A stretch of DNA of 55,758 nucleotides from Mesorhizobium sp. STM 4661 (GCF_000359125.1 NZ_CAAF010000045.1:1-55758); one strand, 5' to 3'. Counted from the first letter of the stretch, positions 19,326 through 28,235 are shown. Notes: a model not told the origin generated them from the sequence alone. Numbers and translations are program-made.

Positions 19326-20154
19326 TAAAGGGCCTCTCTGTATGCGGCTTGCGATCAACGCTGCAGGTTCTATGTTCACGCATTCCAAACCATTTATTTC
19401 GACGATTAGCTGCGGCCAATCTCTGCCTTAAAGCGAACGTATCATGGTCAGCGACTTGAGTTCGCAAAGAGTCTGTAAACTTGTTTGACGAATCTGTTGC
19501 AACGCATTGGATAGCGATAGCGTGACAGTCAGTACCCGCCTTGCGGCAACGCTGTCGGCGGCGTTGTTGGCGGGGGCCACTGAGACAACCGCACCGGTTT
19601 TTCCAGCATGACTGCAACCAACCACGATGCTTTGATATTTCTCTACGTCGGCCGTGACGGGATCCTTGCCGACGCGTAGCTGTGACAGATAGCGATTTCT
19701 CTCCTTCGATGTGACGGCGAGACCGGTGCTCGCTCGAGTTTCGTTTTGGAACGCGGACGAGCCAGACCGCGATTTGCGATAGAACTGGAACTGTCCGCGG
19801 CCTCTAATCGCGGCCGTGGCCGCGGTGGCGGTGATTGCGCTGTTCCCTGGGCGGCGTGTTGGCCCACCTCCTGGCTTCACGGCATATTGAATGCCTCAGT
19901 CGGCCCTCGCGAGATGGCGGCCGCACTACAGTCCATGGTCCGAGCACGCGAGTGGTGTTCGGCACCCACGAGCCGACGCAGAATCACCCGGTGTTTGCCA
20001 CCGCACTGCGTGGTCACGATGGCGCAGCTTTTGGAGCGCAGCACTACTTTAAGAGTTCCCACCCTTACGCTGGTCAACATATGATCGAAACGCTGGCTCA
20101 GGCGACGACACTGGCGATGTGTTCAATGCCGCTTCTGTACGCAAGGTTTCGCTT
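19326..20154. other. No gene recognised, decayed DNA
   Basis: About 830 bases between the divergent EctB-like gene and the iscN promoter. Long frames exist on both strands but none has a known motif. It may contain the promoter of the EctB-like gene; no -24/-12 sequence was found reading toward it. Confidence 0.45.
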
Positions 20155-20187
20155 TGTCCGACATCCGACATTGTTGGATGTGAGACA
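20155..20187. promoter_or_regulatory. Two tandem NifA upstream activator sites (TGT-N10-ACA)
   Basis: TGTCCGACATCCGACA at 20155-20170 and TGTTGGATGTGAGACA at 20172-20187 both match the NifA site TGT-N10-ACA exactly. They lie 45 to 77 bases upstream of a -24/-12 promoter, the expected range for NifA acting with IHF on sigma-54 polymerase. Confidence 0.85.
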
Positions 20188-20231
20188 GGCGCAAAATCCG
20201 CTAACCCGTTGTTTAATTGAATTTTCCTCTC

Positions 20232-20246
20232 TGGCACGTTCTGTGC
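20232..20246 (+). promoter_or_regulatory. Sigma-54 (-24/-12) promoter of iscN
   Basis: TGGCACGTTCTGTGC has the GG and GC dinucleotides separated by exactly 10 bases. The -24 element is perfect and the -12 element has one mismatch (GTGC for TTGC). The promoter is 36 bases upstream of the IscN-like start codon. Confidence 0.85.
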
Positions 20247-20282
20247 AGCGAAGCTTGCGAAGCATCAGCAAGAAAATAGTCC

Positions 20283-20603
20283 ATGATCACACTTACTGAA
20301 AACGCCGTCGCTGCCGTCAAGACCGCGCTTTCCCGCGCCGACGAACCGGCGGAAGGCTTTCGCATCATGGTCGAGGCGGGCGGCTGCGCCGGCCTCAAAT
20401 ACCTGATGGGTCTGGAAAGCGTCTCGCGCGAGGGCGATGCCATCATGGAGACGGACGGGTTCAAGGTGTTCGTCGACGCAAACTCCCAGCCCCATCTCGC
20501 CGGCATGACCGTTGACTTCGTCACGGAACCGGAGTCCTCGGGCTTTGTCTTCGACAATCCCAATGCGCGGGACAAATGTGCCTGCGGCAAGTCCTTCGGC
20601 TAG
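20283..20603 (+). CDS. iscN: nif-associated IscA/HesB-type Fe-S assembly protein
   Basis: A 106-residue A-type Fe-S carrier. The three conserved cysteines of the family are present: one in EAGGCAGLKY and two in the C-terminal CACGKSF. Such proteins hold and pass on Fe-S clusters, here presumably for nitrogenase maturation. A NifA/sigma-54 promoter with two activator sites lies directly upstream. In rhizobia iscN precedes nifU and nifS; here only a decayed nifU follows. The symbol rests on this context as well as on the protein family. Confidence 0.85.
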   Translation: MITLTENAVAAVKTALSRADEPAEGFRIMVEAGGCAGLKYLMGLESVSREGDAIMETDGFKVFVDANSQPHLAGMTVDFVTEPESSGFVFDNPNARDKCACGKSFG

Positions 20604-20630
20604 CCGCCATCACGACAAGGATCGGCGCCC

Positions 20631-20970
20631 ATGCGGGACGACACCGACAACTTTTACCTCTTCAGCGACAAGCTCTATTTCATCAACCCGAACAATGTCG
20701 GCGCTTTGGACACCCCCAATGCGGCCGGTGAGGTCGGCGCCGTTGCCTGCGGCGATGGACTTAAATTGATGATGGGTTTCGATCCTAAGACGCAGACGAT
20801 CACCGCCGCAACGTTCCAGACCTTCGGCCGCGGCTCGGCCATAACCGCTTCCTCGACGTTTACCGAATTCATCGTCGGCAAGACCATCGATGAAGCCCTT
20901 CAGATCACCGATCGGGACATAGCGGATTTTCTCGGCGCCCTGCCGCCGCACACGATCTACTCATCGCTCG
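20631..20970 (+). pseudogene. nifU: nifU N-terminal domain relic
   Basis: The frame from 20631 encodes about 110 residues aligning to the IscU-like scaffold domain of NifU (NPNNVGALDTPNAAGEVG, ACGDGLKLMMGFDP, FQTFGRGSAI, DIADFLGALPPHTIYSS). Of the three cluster-binding cysteines only the first survives (ACGD). The second is Arg (FGRGSAI instead of FGCGSAI) and the third is Tyr (TIYSS instead of CS). After about 20970 the similarity stops, so the central [2Fe-2S] and C-terminal domains are missing. The frame continues to 21092 by chance. A functional scaffold is very unlikely. Confidence 0.85.
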
Positions 20971-21328
20971 ACCGCCTCATCCTGGAGCGCGGCTTGCGCC
21001 TGATGAGCGAGTTCTTCCGTGCTGTAAGGATGGCCTTCGAGGAGACCCCAGGATTCTCACGCCTCGTCCTCGTCAAGGCATCCTCGCGATGAGCGACGTG
21101 ATCGAGGCGTTTCTCGTGGTGATAGGCTTCGAGGAGCGAGAGGCCCTTCCCCGCAGTCTCCACCCGCTGAAACCTAATTCTGCGTGGAGTTCGGGCGAGT
21201 GGGTTTTCGGTAACGAGCCTCGACAGTGGAACGAGCTGGAAAACGTCCAGTGGGACATTTCCCACCTTTTGCCGCGTCTCGTAAGCCAGCAGAGATGCTC
21301 CCTTGCTCACTCGAAGGCCGCTTAAGCA

Positions 21329-21964
21329 ATGTCATATGCGGTCAAGGAAATTTTCTACACCCTTCAAGGTGAAGGACGAAATGCCGGGCGTGCCGCCGTA
21401 TTTTGTCGTTTCGCCGGCTGTAACCTTTGGTCGGGACGTGAAGGCGACCGGGCAAAAGCATTCTGCGGATTTTGCGACACCGATTTCGTTGGGGTAAATG
21501 GCCCCGGTGGCGGATATTTCGACACCGCGCGGCAGCTTGCGTTGGCGATCGAACAAGCCTGGCGCGGGTCGGGAGCTGGGCAGCGTGTTGTCGTGCTCAC
21601 CGGAGGGGAACCCCTCCTCCAGATCGATGAAGAACTCCTGGAAGCGCTGCATTGCTTGGCGTTTGAAATTGCCGTGGAGACCAATGGTACCATCCCCACA
21701 CCCGCCGGCATCGACTGGCTGTGCGTCAGTCCGAAATGCAATGCACGACTCGTGGTCATGGCAGGGGATGAGCTAAAGCTTGTATATCCTCAGATTGGCG
21801 CGGAGCCCGAACATTTCGAAGTTCTCGCGTTTGAGCACCTTTTGCTTCAGCCGATGGATGGGCCCGAGCGCGAGGCGAATACGGCCGCCGCAGTGGCCTA
21901 TTGTCTTGCCAACCCACGTTGGCGCTTGAGCCTTCAGACCCACAAATTTCTCGGAATCCCATGA
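21329..21964 (+). CDS. queE: 7-carboxy-7-deazaguanine synthase (QueE)
   Basis: A 211-residue radical SAM enzyme that contracts 6-carboxytetrahydropterin to 7-carboxy-7-deazaguanine on the way to preQ0 and queuosine. The N-terminus EIFYTLQGEGRNAGRAAVF is typical. The [4Fe-4S] cysteines are in an expanded CX14CX2C-type arrangement (first Cys in GCNLW, last two in CGFC) as found in QueE. The SAM-binding TGGEPLL follows. It is the first of three overlapping or adjacent que genes; its stop codon overlaps the queD start (ATGA). Confidence 0.93.
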   Translation: MSYAVKEIFYTLQGEGRNAGRAAVFCRFAGCNLWSGREGDRAKAFCGFCDTDFVGVNGPGGGYFDTARQLALAIEQAWRGSGAGQRVVVLTGGEPLLQIDEELLEALHCLAFEIAVETNGTIPTPAGIDWLCVSPKCNARLVVMAGDELKLVYPQIGAEPEHFEVLAFEHLLLQPMDGPEREANTAAAVAYCLANPRWRLSLQTHKFLGIP

Positions 21965-22314
21965 AGATTACGCAAGCTTTCACCTTCGAGGCAGCGCACT
22001 GTCTTCCGCGGGTGCCAGAGACCCACCGTTGTCACCGCATACATGGCCATTCCTACCGTGTGGAACTGCGTCTGGAGGGGCCCGTCGATCCAGATACGGG
22101 CTTTGTCATCGATTTCTTCGATGTCGAGGCTGTGTTCGGACCGCTTCTGCAACGTCTCGACCATCAGTATCTGAATGAGATTGAAGGTCTTGGCAATCCG
22201 ACCGCGGAAAACATTGCGGTCTGGATCTGGAACCAAACCAAGCCGCTTCTTGGCCAAATGTGCTCGGTAACAGTCTATGAGACTGCGCAGTGCTGGGCTG
22301 AATACGAGGGTTGA
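21961..22314 (+). CDS. queD: 6-carboxytetrahydropterin synthase (QueD)
   Basis: A 117-residue member of the PTPS family that makes 6-carboxytetrahydropterin from dihydroneopterin triphosphate. The zinc ligands are His in FEAAHCLP and the two His in [11 protein letters not shown]; the catalytic Cys and His-Asp region (CHRIHGH, LDHQYLN) is also present. The ATG at 21961 is chosen because it overlaps the queE stop and is followed directly by the conserved start [12 protein letters not shown]. Confidence 0.93.
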   Translation: MKITQAFTFEAAHCLPRVPETHRCHRIHGHSYRVELRLEGPVDPDTGFVIDFFDVEAVFGPLLQRLDHQYLNEIEGLGNPTAENIAVWIWNQTKPLLGQMCSVTVYETAQCWAEYEG

Positions 22315-22318
22315 CCCG

Positions 22319-23056
22319 ATGCAACGAGAGCCGGGAACCGCACTTGTCCTTTTCTCCGGCGGCCAGGATTCGACAACCTGCCTGGCTTGGGCGCTCGAGA
22401 ACTTCGAGCGCGTCGAGACAATCGGCTTCGACTATGGGCAGCGGCATCGGATCGAGCTCGATGTGCGGCCTTACCTGCTCGAGCGCATTCGAACAGACTT
22501 TCTGGCCTGGCGTGGGCGACTAGGCGGGGACCACATGATTGACATGGCCGTGCTCGGCCAAATCAGTAATACCGCGCTCACGCGCGGCGTCGAGGTCGCA
22601 CTGAACGCGAACGGTATTACAAATACCTTCGTGCCTGGCCGCAACCTTCTGTTCCTCGGCTTTGCGGCCGCGATAGCTTACCGGATGGACGCGAAACACC
22701 TCGTGATCGGCGTGTCCGAGACGGATCGTTTCAGATACCCGGACTGTCGGGATGACGCAGTCAAAGCGATGGAGCTTGCCCTGAACCTTGGAATGGAGAC
22801 GCGTCTCGTCATTCACACACCCCTCATGCGGCGCGACAAGGCGCAGACCTGGGCGCTGGCGGATTGTCTGGGTGGCGAGGCGCTGGTGAAACTGATCTGC
22901 GAAGGAAGCCACACCTGCTATAGCGGAGACCGCGAGTATAGACATAGCTGGGGTTTCGGTTGCGGGACCTGCATCGAGTGTAATCTTCGCGCAGCGGGAT
23001 GGGAGCAATTCCGGTCCTGCAAAGAGGCACCCGTGGCCGCCCATGAAACGACGTGA
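22319..23056 (+). CDS. queC: 7-cyano-7-deazaguanine synthase (QueC)
   Basis: A 245-residue ATP-dependent enzyme that converts 7-carboxy-7-deazaguanine to preQ0. The PP-loop is [11 protein letters not shown]; the C-terminal zinc site has Cys residues in SHTCYSGD and in [12 protein letters not shown]. The start at 22319 lies four bases after the queD stop. With QueE and QueD the operon gives preQ0; QueF and Tgt for queuosine must be elsewhere. No DpdA-type or archaeosine-type partner is in the window. Confidence 0.93.
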   Translation: MQREPGTALVLFSGGQDSTTCLAWALENFERVETIGFDYGQRHRIELDVRPYLLERIRTDFLAWRGRLGGDHMIDMAVLGQISNTALTRGVEVALNANGITNTFVPGRNLLFLGFAAAIAYRMDAKHLVIGVSETDRFRYPDCRDDAVKAMELALNLGMETRLVIHTPLMRRDKAQTWALADCLGGEALVKLICEGSHTCYSGDREYRHSWGFGCGTCIECNLRAAGWEQFRSCKEAPVAAHETT

Positions 23057-23423
23057 GCGCCCAGATCCAGGCCGACGGTGGCAATCTGTTCCATAGATCG
23101 TTCTCTTTGTGATGCTCAGCATGACCAGGGTGGGCGCCTTCGATGCCGTTTCGAAGGGCTGTTCCATACCATCGACCTTGATGATCTTTGCCGTTCGCGT
23201 GGTGCTGTTTGGTAGGGGAGTTCAGCACCATGGCGTGGAGCGTACCGCCGAGAAAAAGGGGAGGTGTGGTCTCGACGAGAGGCGGTTGATGCCTGAGCCT
23301 GCTTTCCGCAGCGAATATCCCGGTAAAAATTGGCTGCAGCGCATCGCGCTTAGCGCTCGCTGGGCGGAGCTGGTCCGGGTTGCGAAGCCCGGCGAGCGCG
23401 GATCGTCTTGGGCGATGTGGTGA
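23057..23423. other. No gene recognised
   Basis: Spacer after queC with short conflicting frames and no recognisable motif, leading into the IS21 relic. Confidence 0.45.
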
Positions 23424-23615
23424 TCAGGCGCGGCTCTTGAAGCGCCAGGATTCAATTCCGATTTCGATGATCTTGCAACGATGTGTGAGATGATCGGAGC
23501 AGTGCGGTCGTTTTCCCATTGAAGAAGCGGCCGCGCCCGCTGTCGCGGATGAGCGCCCGATTGCAATGGCCAGATGCGACTTGCCGGGCCCACCAATCAA
23601 CACGCCATTGGACAA
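23424..23615 (-). pseudogene. IS21-type IstB ATPase relic
   Basis: A short minus-strand frame begins NGVLIGGPGKSHLAIAIGRS, a damaged Walker A of the IstB transposition helper (normally GGxGxGKSHLA). Similarity ends after about 30 codons. The rest of istB and istA is absent. Confidence 0.65.
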
Positions 23616-23670
23616 ATGCCATCAAGGGCATCCACCGCCGGGCGGCGGCGAAGAAGACGGAGAGGAAGTG

Positions 23671-24000
23671 ATGGAGCGCAAGCTTGACAACATGATCGCA
23701 GCCCTCCTTGAGGAGCGTCGGGAGCGTGTCGACGCACGTTTCGAAGAGTTAAAGGACGAGTCGAGAGCCTCGGAGAGCTGCGCCGTCCGGCTGGGAAGCC
23801 CAGGCAGAGATTGCCTCGACCCTCAAGATCAAGCAGCCCTCTGTCTCGAAGATCGAGAAACAGGCCGATATGTATCTGTCGACACTTAGAGCTACGTAGA
23901 GGCGATCGGGGGACAACTCGACCTCATCGTCGCCTCGCCTCGCGCGCGCCCCTCCGTATAGAGCGGCTCGGCGACGTCGTAGCCCCCAATCCCCCTCCGC
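23671..24000 (+). pseudogene. XRE-type (HTH) antitoxin/regulator relic
   Basis: Frame one gives ERKLDNMIAALLEERRERVD and ARFEELKDE. A second frame gives AEIASTLKIKQPSVSKIEKQ and ADMYLSTLR (the helix-turn-helix), then YVEAIGGQLDLIV. Together this is a small XRE-family regulator of the kind paired with RelE/HigB toxins, but at least two frameshifts break it. No toxin gene is recognisable upstream. Confidence 0.7.
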
Positions 24001-24487
24001 ACGTAGTGCGAAAAGAGCCAGGTGGACCAACCCGCCCGAAGGCAACGCGCCGGCTGAACGCGCCGTTTCGGTCAAAATTGCGGAAGGGACGATGGTCTCG
24101 TCGACGCTCGCAATAGGTATGACCTCGTTAAGCCGGCGATGTGCTCGCCGACGACGACCCGCTCGAGCACGCTTGGTCACAGCTTCCATACCTGCTCAAG
24201 TAGATACCTCCGCGCCTGCGCGACACCTTCGGTGGCTTACATTTCAAATTTACGGCGATTATCGCCGCACCGCAAAATGACAACAAAGTCAAACGGCCAT
24301 GTCTTCTCCCTTCTTATGCGGCTCTAGGACACATTGAGCACAGGCAAATACTGCCTAGCATGCCAGCACCACGACCCACGTCGTGGCGGCAGTTAACAGC
24401 TGCCCGCTGAAGTTTGCCAACGGGCCTTCGGTCAAACTTGGCGCAGCGCTGTTACGACAGGCACAGCACGTGGAGGTCTGTCGAGCA
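24001..24487. other. No gene recognised
   Basis: Downstream region of acdS. Frames on both strands are short and lack known motifs. Confidence 0.45.
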
Positions 24488-25501
24488 TCAGCCATTGCGA
24501 AAGATGTAGCCATAACCGTTGATGGCCGGCGCGCCGCCGAGATGCGCGTAAAGTATCCTCGAGCCCGCTGGAAAAAAGCCTTTTTGAACGAGGTCAATCA
24601 TCCCTTGCATCGATTTGCCCTCATAGACTGGATCGGTAATCATACCCTCGAGCCGCGCACACAGACGGATCGCCTCCTTGGTTTCCTCGGATGGAATGCC
24701 GTACCGCGGGTGCGCGTAGTCCTCGAGCAACACCACGTCATCCTCGGCAAGTTCCGATCCGAGCTCGACGAGGGTCGCTGTATGTCGGGCAATGCTTAGC
24801 ACCTGCGCCTTGGTCTTGGCCGGGGTAGCAGAGGCATCGATACCGATCACGTTGCGCTGTCGACCGTCCTTGGCGAATCCGACGAGCATGCCGGCGTGCG
24901 TTGAACCGGTGACCGTGCAAACGACCATGTAGTCGAAGCCAAACCCAAGCTGTTCCTCCTGGGCGCGCACTTCCTCCGCGAACCCCACATAGCCAAGGCC
25001 TCCATTCGGATGAACAGACGCCCCGGCCGGTATCGCATAGGGCCTGCCGCCCCTTGCCTTGACCTCATAGAGCGCTTTTTCCCAGCTGCGGCGGATACCG
25101 ATGTCAAAGCCATCGTCGACTAGACGCACCTCTGCGCCCAAGATGCGGCTCAAGAGAATGTTGCCGACCCGGTCGTAGACCACATCCTCATGTGGAACCC
25201 AGCTCTCCTGGACCAGGAGACATTTCATGCCGATCTTGGCGGCAACGGCGGCGACCATGCGCGTGTGGTTGGACTGCACGCCGCCGACGGTGACGAGGGT
25301 ATCGGCATCCGACGCGATCGCGTCGGGGATGATGTATTCGAGCTTGCGCAGCTTGTTGCCGCCGAACGCCAGACCGGAGTTGCAGTCCTCGCGTTTGGCG
25401 TAGATCTCCACCTTGCCGCCCAGATGCTTGCCGAGCCGGTCGAGCTTCTCGATGGGTGTGGGTCCAAAGGTGAGCGGGTAACGCTCGAATTTTTCCAGCA
25501 T
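24488..25501 (-). CDS. acdS: 1-aminocyclopropane-1-carboxylate (ACC) deaminase
   Basis: A 337-residue PLP enzyme (tryptophan-synthase-beta fold) that splits the plant ethylene precursor ACC into 2-oxobutyrate and ammonia, lowering ethylene around the infection site. The Schiff-base Lys is in [10 protein letters not shown], the serine-loop is [10 protein letters not shown], and the Glu-Leu signature that separates ACC deaminase from D-cysteine desulfhydrase is seen in DPVYEGKSM and YAHLGG. The start at 25501 has GGAGAG three to four bases upstream. The length equals the family norm. A NifA/sigma-54 promoter about 700 bases upstream reads toward it, in line with known NifA control of acdS in Mesorhizobium. 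Confidence 0.93.
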   Translation of the reverse strand: MLEKFERYPLTFGPTPIEKLDRLGKHLGGKVEIYAKREDCNSGLAFGGNKLRKLEYIIPDAIASDADTLVTVGGVQSNHTRMVAAVAAKIGMKCLLVQESWVPHEDVVYDRVGNILLSRILGAEVRLVDDGFDIGIRRSWEKALYEVKARGGRPYAIPAGASVHPNGGLGYVGFAEEVRAQEEQLGFGFDYMVVCTVTGSTHAGMLVGFAKDGRQRNVIGIDASATPAKTKAQVLSIARHTATLVELGSELAEDDVVLLEDYAHPRYGIPSEETKEAIRLCARLEGMITDPVYEGKSMQGMIDLVQKGFFPAGSRILYAHLGGAPAINGYGYIFRNG

Positions 25502-26199
25502 ATTCTCTCCGGCGATGATCATTCAGCTGAAATAGCCACGCAAAACTCGTTCCGTAAGCGCTGCTGGATTGGTCGGCCGCGCTCTCCGACCTCCCATCGG
25601 AGCCTTGGGGATTTCCAGCGCTCTCCTTGCGATTGAGACGAAGCGATCCACATGTCGCCATGCTGCGATGAGGCGACCATCGCCTAGGAAACCTACGACG
25701 ACACGCGGTCGGCTTCTGCGTTTTTTGCCAGCTTTGCAAGTGCAGCCAGACCGCCAAACCAACAGACTTCGATAAAAACGCAGTGGCTCTTGTTTGCGAT
25801 TGGACCGGCAGGAACTGCACGGTTGCCGAGCCGAATTCCGCGAGGCGATTTTTGTGGCGCTCAACGCCTCACAGAGGTTTCAGCTGCTCGATCGAAGTGC
25901 TCGTCTACCTGATCGAAACGGGTGCCAATGCCCTCGAAAGGCTGGCCTCGCCGCGGCCGTAAGTCGTCGGATTGTAGTTGACGAGTGTGTCGGTCCTAGC
26001 GGTATCCAGCAACTGATTAGTAATCTGTGTCGGTGTTGCTGACGTGAACTTGCTGCTGTTCTGAACGCGAGTCGTCTCAAAGGCATGCCCGGCAGAGACG
26101 GAGTTCCCTGCCGGGCCGGGTTCGCCTTGGGAGGTGGCGTAAGCTAGCGACTTTCGTGGCGGCGGGACCACTCAATCCGTTCGTTTTGCGCAATAACGA
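25502..26199 (-). other. Long leader between NifA promoter and acdS
   Basis: About 700 bases separate the -24/-12 promoter from acdS on the minus strand. It holds a possible 88-codon frame just after the promoter (listed separately) and further frames near 25523-25864 without recognisable motifs. Either a small unknown gene and an untranslated stretch, or decayed DNA left by rearrangement. Confidence 0.5.
25905..26171 (-). CDS. Possible small protein behind NifA promoter, unknown
   Basis: An 88-codon frame that begins with GTG about 29 bases after the -12 element of the sigma-54 promoter. The product is rich in Thr, Ser and Asn (for example TSATPTQITNQLLDTART). It has no signal peptide or known motif. 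The very short leader and the weak ribosome site count against it. It may be a relic. Confidence 0.3.
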   Translation of the reverse strand: MVPPPRKSLAYATSQGEPGPAGNSVSAGHAFETTRVQNSSKFTSATPTQITNQLLDTARTDTLVNYNPTTYGRGEASLSRALAPVSIR

Positions 26200-26214
26200 G
26201 CATGTACCGTGCCA
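26200..26214 (-). promoter_or_regulatory. Sigma-54 (-24/-12) promoter upstream of acdS
   Basis: Read on the minus strand, TGGCACGGTACATGC has a perfect -24 element and GG and GC separated by 10 bases; the -12 element has one mismatch (ATGC for TTGC). It faces acdS. Confidence 0.75.
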
Positions 26215-26275
26215 AGCCAAAAAGCATTTAAAAAACACCCAAGAGTCAGCTTCCTCTACGTTGCATAGCCGACAT

Positions 26276-26291
26276 TGTCGGTTATCGGACA
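26276..26291. promoter_or_regulatory. NifA upstream activator site for acdS promoter
   Basis: TGTCGGTTATCGGACA is an exact TGT-N10-ACA site, 62 bases upstream of the -24 element. Its flank (CCGACATTGTCGG) resembles that of the iscN activator sites. Confidence 0.8.
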
Positions 26292-26599
26292 ATGCCGAAC
26301 GTGCCTCTCGGCATCGACCTACGCCTGAACCCGAGCGCCCCCGCAAGGTCGTTCGCTCCATTTCGACCTGGCGAACTGGTGGTGACCGGGTTTTAGCTCC
26401 GACTGTTCTCCGGCTGACGGACAGGGCGGATGTCGCTTTTAAAAGAGGAAACTGTCTGTACCTTCAATTCAAGAGGGCGCGGCCACGAGAGACGGCGCGG
26501 CGAATGCGGTCGCGCAGATGATCGCGAGGATCAACACATCCGGCAGACGGGCAAAACCGCAGCCTGATCAGTGTCCACCCCTAGGGCGCTCTCCAACCG
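26292..26599. other. No gene recognised
   Basis: Spacer between the acdS control region and an IS21-type end; only short frames without motifs. Confidence 0.4.
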
Positions 26600-26656
26600 G
26601 GGGTCAAAATTGGACGCCGATTCCCCGCCTCAGGTGTCAAAATCGCACGCCGAAAC
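26600..26656. repeat. Direct repeats resembling an IS21-type terminus
   Basis: Two imperfect copies of about 20 bases (GGGTCAAAATTGGACGCCGA at 26601 and GTGTCAAAATCGCACGCCGA at 26634) lie 12 bases apart. Multiple internal repeats of this kind occur at the ends of IS21-like elements where IstA binds. No istA or istB follows directly. Confidence 0.45.
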
Positions 26657-26819
26657 ACAGGACCGTCGTCGGCGAATCCGCCCGGAGAATCGAAACTGCA
26701 TTCCCCTGGCGTTAGAACGATGAGCATGCCGTCGCCTTCGATCATACCAGGGAACCATGGCCTGAATAATCAAACTTGAACAAAGGGATGAATCTGAGCT
26801 CTGATCTTGTTACGGCGCC

Positions 26820-27140
26820 TCAAGGGAGGAGCAGCGATATGCCGAGCGTTTGATTGCGCTGGGGCACATCTTGAGTTTCATTCCTATGCTCATCGTCGCG
26901 CGACTGGTACAGAACTTCCTGGGACCTATCGAAAAGCTCAGCCCCTTGCCCGGCTTTGCCAGCGCAGCTCGATCGCCAAATCAGAAAGAGGACACTTGCG
27001 AAATAGCCCAGCTGAAGAAGTAGCGAACAGCCCAGCGTCGTGACGACTGCTAGACGGAACGAATGCGAGGCGAAGTAAACCGTCACAGCGTTGCCGCACA
27101 GGACTAGCCCGAGGAGCCGACAAAAGATGATGAAGCGCAT
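26820..27140 (-). CDS. exoX: ExoX-like exopolysaccharide production repressor
   Basis: A 106-residue small membrane protein with two hydrophobic segments (about 1-20 and 29-55: MRFIIFCRLLGLVLCGNAV and LLLQLGYFASVLFLIW). The layout and sequence resemble ExoX/Psi-type proteins, which inhibit exopolysaccharide synthesis at the level of the priming glycosyltransferase. The C-terminal half is soluble and poorly conserved. AGGAGA lies six bases before the ATG. It follows fdxB on the same strand after 36 bases, so it may be read from the NifA/sigma-54 promoter at 28713, with a hairpin at 27151 between the genes. The symbol is by similarity of type, not certain orthology. Confidence 0.75.
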   Translation of the reverse strand: MRFIIFCRLLGLVLCGNAVTVYFASHSFRLAVVTTLGCSLLLQLGYFASVLFLIWRSSCAGKAGQGAELFDRSQEVLYQSRDDEHRNETQDVPQRNQTLGISLLLP

Positions 27141-27150
27141 GGCGTTCTCC

Positions 27151-27170
27151 TGATTTGTCTCGTCAAATCA
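27151..27170 (-). terminator. Hairpin between fdxB and the exoX-like gene
   Basis: TGATTTG-TCTCGT-CAAATCA is a perfect 7-base inverted repeat with a 6-base loop in the 36-base gap. It is A+T-rich and lacks a U tract, so it is more likely a processing or partial attenuation element than a strong terminator. Confidence 0.4.
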
Positions 27171-27176
27171 TGCAGC

Positions 27177-27494
27177 TCATGCTGCGATCTGGTCGGCCGT
27201 GACATGAGTCTGGCAGTTCTTTGGGCAGACGCGGCCGCAGGCTCCGCAGCCAATGCAGCGGCCGGCATGGTCGACAACCATGATCATACGATTGAGCTCA
27301 CCGTCGAAATCGTCGTCATCGGCGTCGCAGGCGCCGAGGATTTCGCCCGCGTCATCGACGCCGTAAAGATGCATGACCTCGCGCGAGCAGACTTTGAAGC
27401 AGCGGCCGCAGCCGATACAGATCTTGCCATCGATAGCGATCAGATATTCCGGCACCCATATGGAGCCGTCGCGGCTGATGAATTTGCTCCTCAT
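27177..27494 (-). CDS. fdxB: nif-specific ferredoxin III (FdxB)
   Basis: A 105-residue bacterial-type ferredoxin with two cluster motifs, CIGCGRCFKVC and CIGCGACGRVCPKNC, separated by a longer acidic insert (DADDDDFDGEL) as usual for the nif-type FdxB. It is thought to carry electrons or clusters in nitrogenase maturation. Its start overlaps the stop of the DUF683 gene by four bases. In rhizobia both genes normally end the nifENX operon; here they stand about 16 kb from it. Confidence 0.92.
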   Translation of the reverse strand: MRSKFISRDGSIWVPEYLIAIDGKICIGCGRCFKVCSREVMHLYGVDDAGEILGACDADDDDFDGELNRMIMVVDHAGRCIGCGACGRVCPKNCQTHVTADQIAA

Positions 27495-27694
27495 CGCAAA
27501 GTCTTCATTTTGGCAAGCTCTCTCCTGGCACCATCCAACTCGGCATAAACGGCATGCGTTTTCTCGGCGACTTCCTCTATCTCAATCCATTTGACCGGGA
27601 GACCCTCGGCAAGGTCGCGCAAGTTCGTCTTGGCAATTGCCGCACGCAGTTGAAGCTTTCGGACTTTCTTCGCCATCTCATCCAGGTTTGACAT
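27491..27694 (-). CDS. DUF683/CCE_0567-type nif-associated protein
   Basis: A 67-residue helical protein starting MSNLDEMAKKVRKLQLRAAI with a conserved Leu/Asp-rich coiled-coil core (AKTNLRDLAEGLPVKW). The family forms small helical bundles that bind metal and is almost always found between the DUF269 gene and fdxB in nif operons. The function is unknown. Start chosen at 27694 from family length; the open frame extends further upstream through the DUF269 relic. Confidence 0.88.
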   Translation of the reverse strand: MSNLDEMAKKVRKLQLRAAIAKTNLRDLAEGLPVKWIEIEEVAEKTHAVYAELDGARRELAKMKTLR

Positions 27695-27721
27695 GATCCT
27701 TCCTCGAAAATGGGTTTCTTC

Positions 27722-28139
27722 ACGCCCGCGCCACTTCGGGATAGGCAATAGCTGTAGTCGCATCGCCGACCAGCTTCGCGCCGGTATCCGCGAGTTTCCG
27801 GAGAGTCTCGAAGCCGAACCGGTAGACGTCTCGACAGACGTTTGATTTCCGTTGTTGACAATGTCATCACGCCTGAGCGCTCCTCGATCGCCAGCTCCGC
27901 TACGGTCTAAAACATGTCGAGCCTCCACAGCACGTCCGGATCCGGATTGCCAATGAGTGGATATTCCGGCGCAGTTCCTCGGTGATAATGAAATCGGCCA
28001 GCAGCCCGGTGTCCGATTTCCGTTGGCATGAGCCGTGAAAATCCTGAGCACGGATCAGCCGCAGGAGGCATTTGACGAACGGGCGGGAAAGGGCCTCGCC
28101 ATCCTTGTTGACGGCAGGGCCAAGCGCTGCGTGAGACAT
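27722..28139 (-). pseudogene. DUF269 (NifX-associated) relic, second copy
   Basis: DNA here aligns along its length with the intact DUF269 gene at 43914-44393. The start (MSHAALGPAVNKDGEALSRP) matches [20 protein letters not shown], and the end carries the [10 protein letters not shown] region in a shifted frame. There is an internal deletion of roughly 70 bases and frameshifts, so no complete product is made. Confidence 0.85.
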
Positions 28140-28154
28140 TTCGTTTCCTCAATT

Positions 28155-28235
28155 TCAGGTCTCGTCCTCAACGGAGGATTTCTGCTTTCGGTTACGCTGA
28201 CTTCGGGCTCGCTTACGCAGCCGACGTCCGGCCTC
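28155..28235 (-). pseudogene. nifX: nifX 3'-end relic, second copy
   Basis: The frame ends with LRKRARSQRNRKQKSSVEDET, matching the nifX end at 44411 ([22 protein letters not shown]) in position and spacing to the following DUF269 start. Only about 25 codons are recognisable. Upstream similarity to nifX is lost. Confidence 0.7.

Noticed and set aside
19428..20084. Long open frames on both strands between the EctB-like gene and iscN
   Set aside because: They overlap each other, show no known motif and look like chance frames in GC-rich DNA.
26601..26653. CRISPR-like direct repeats
   Set aside because: Only two imperfect copies with a 12-base gap and no cas genes; better explained as an IS21-type end.
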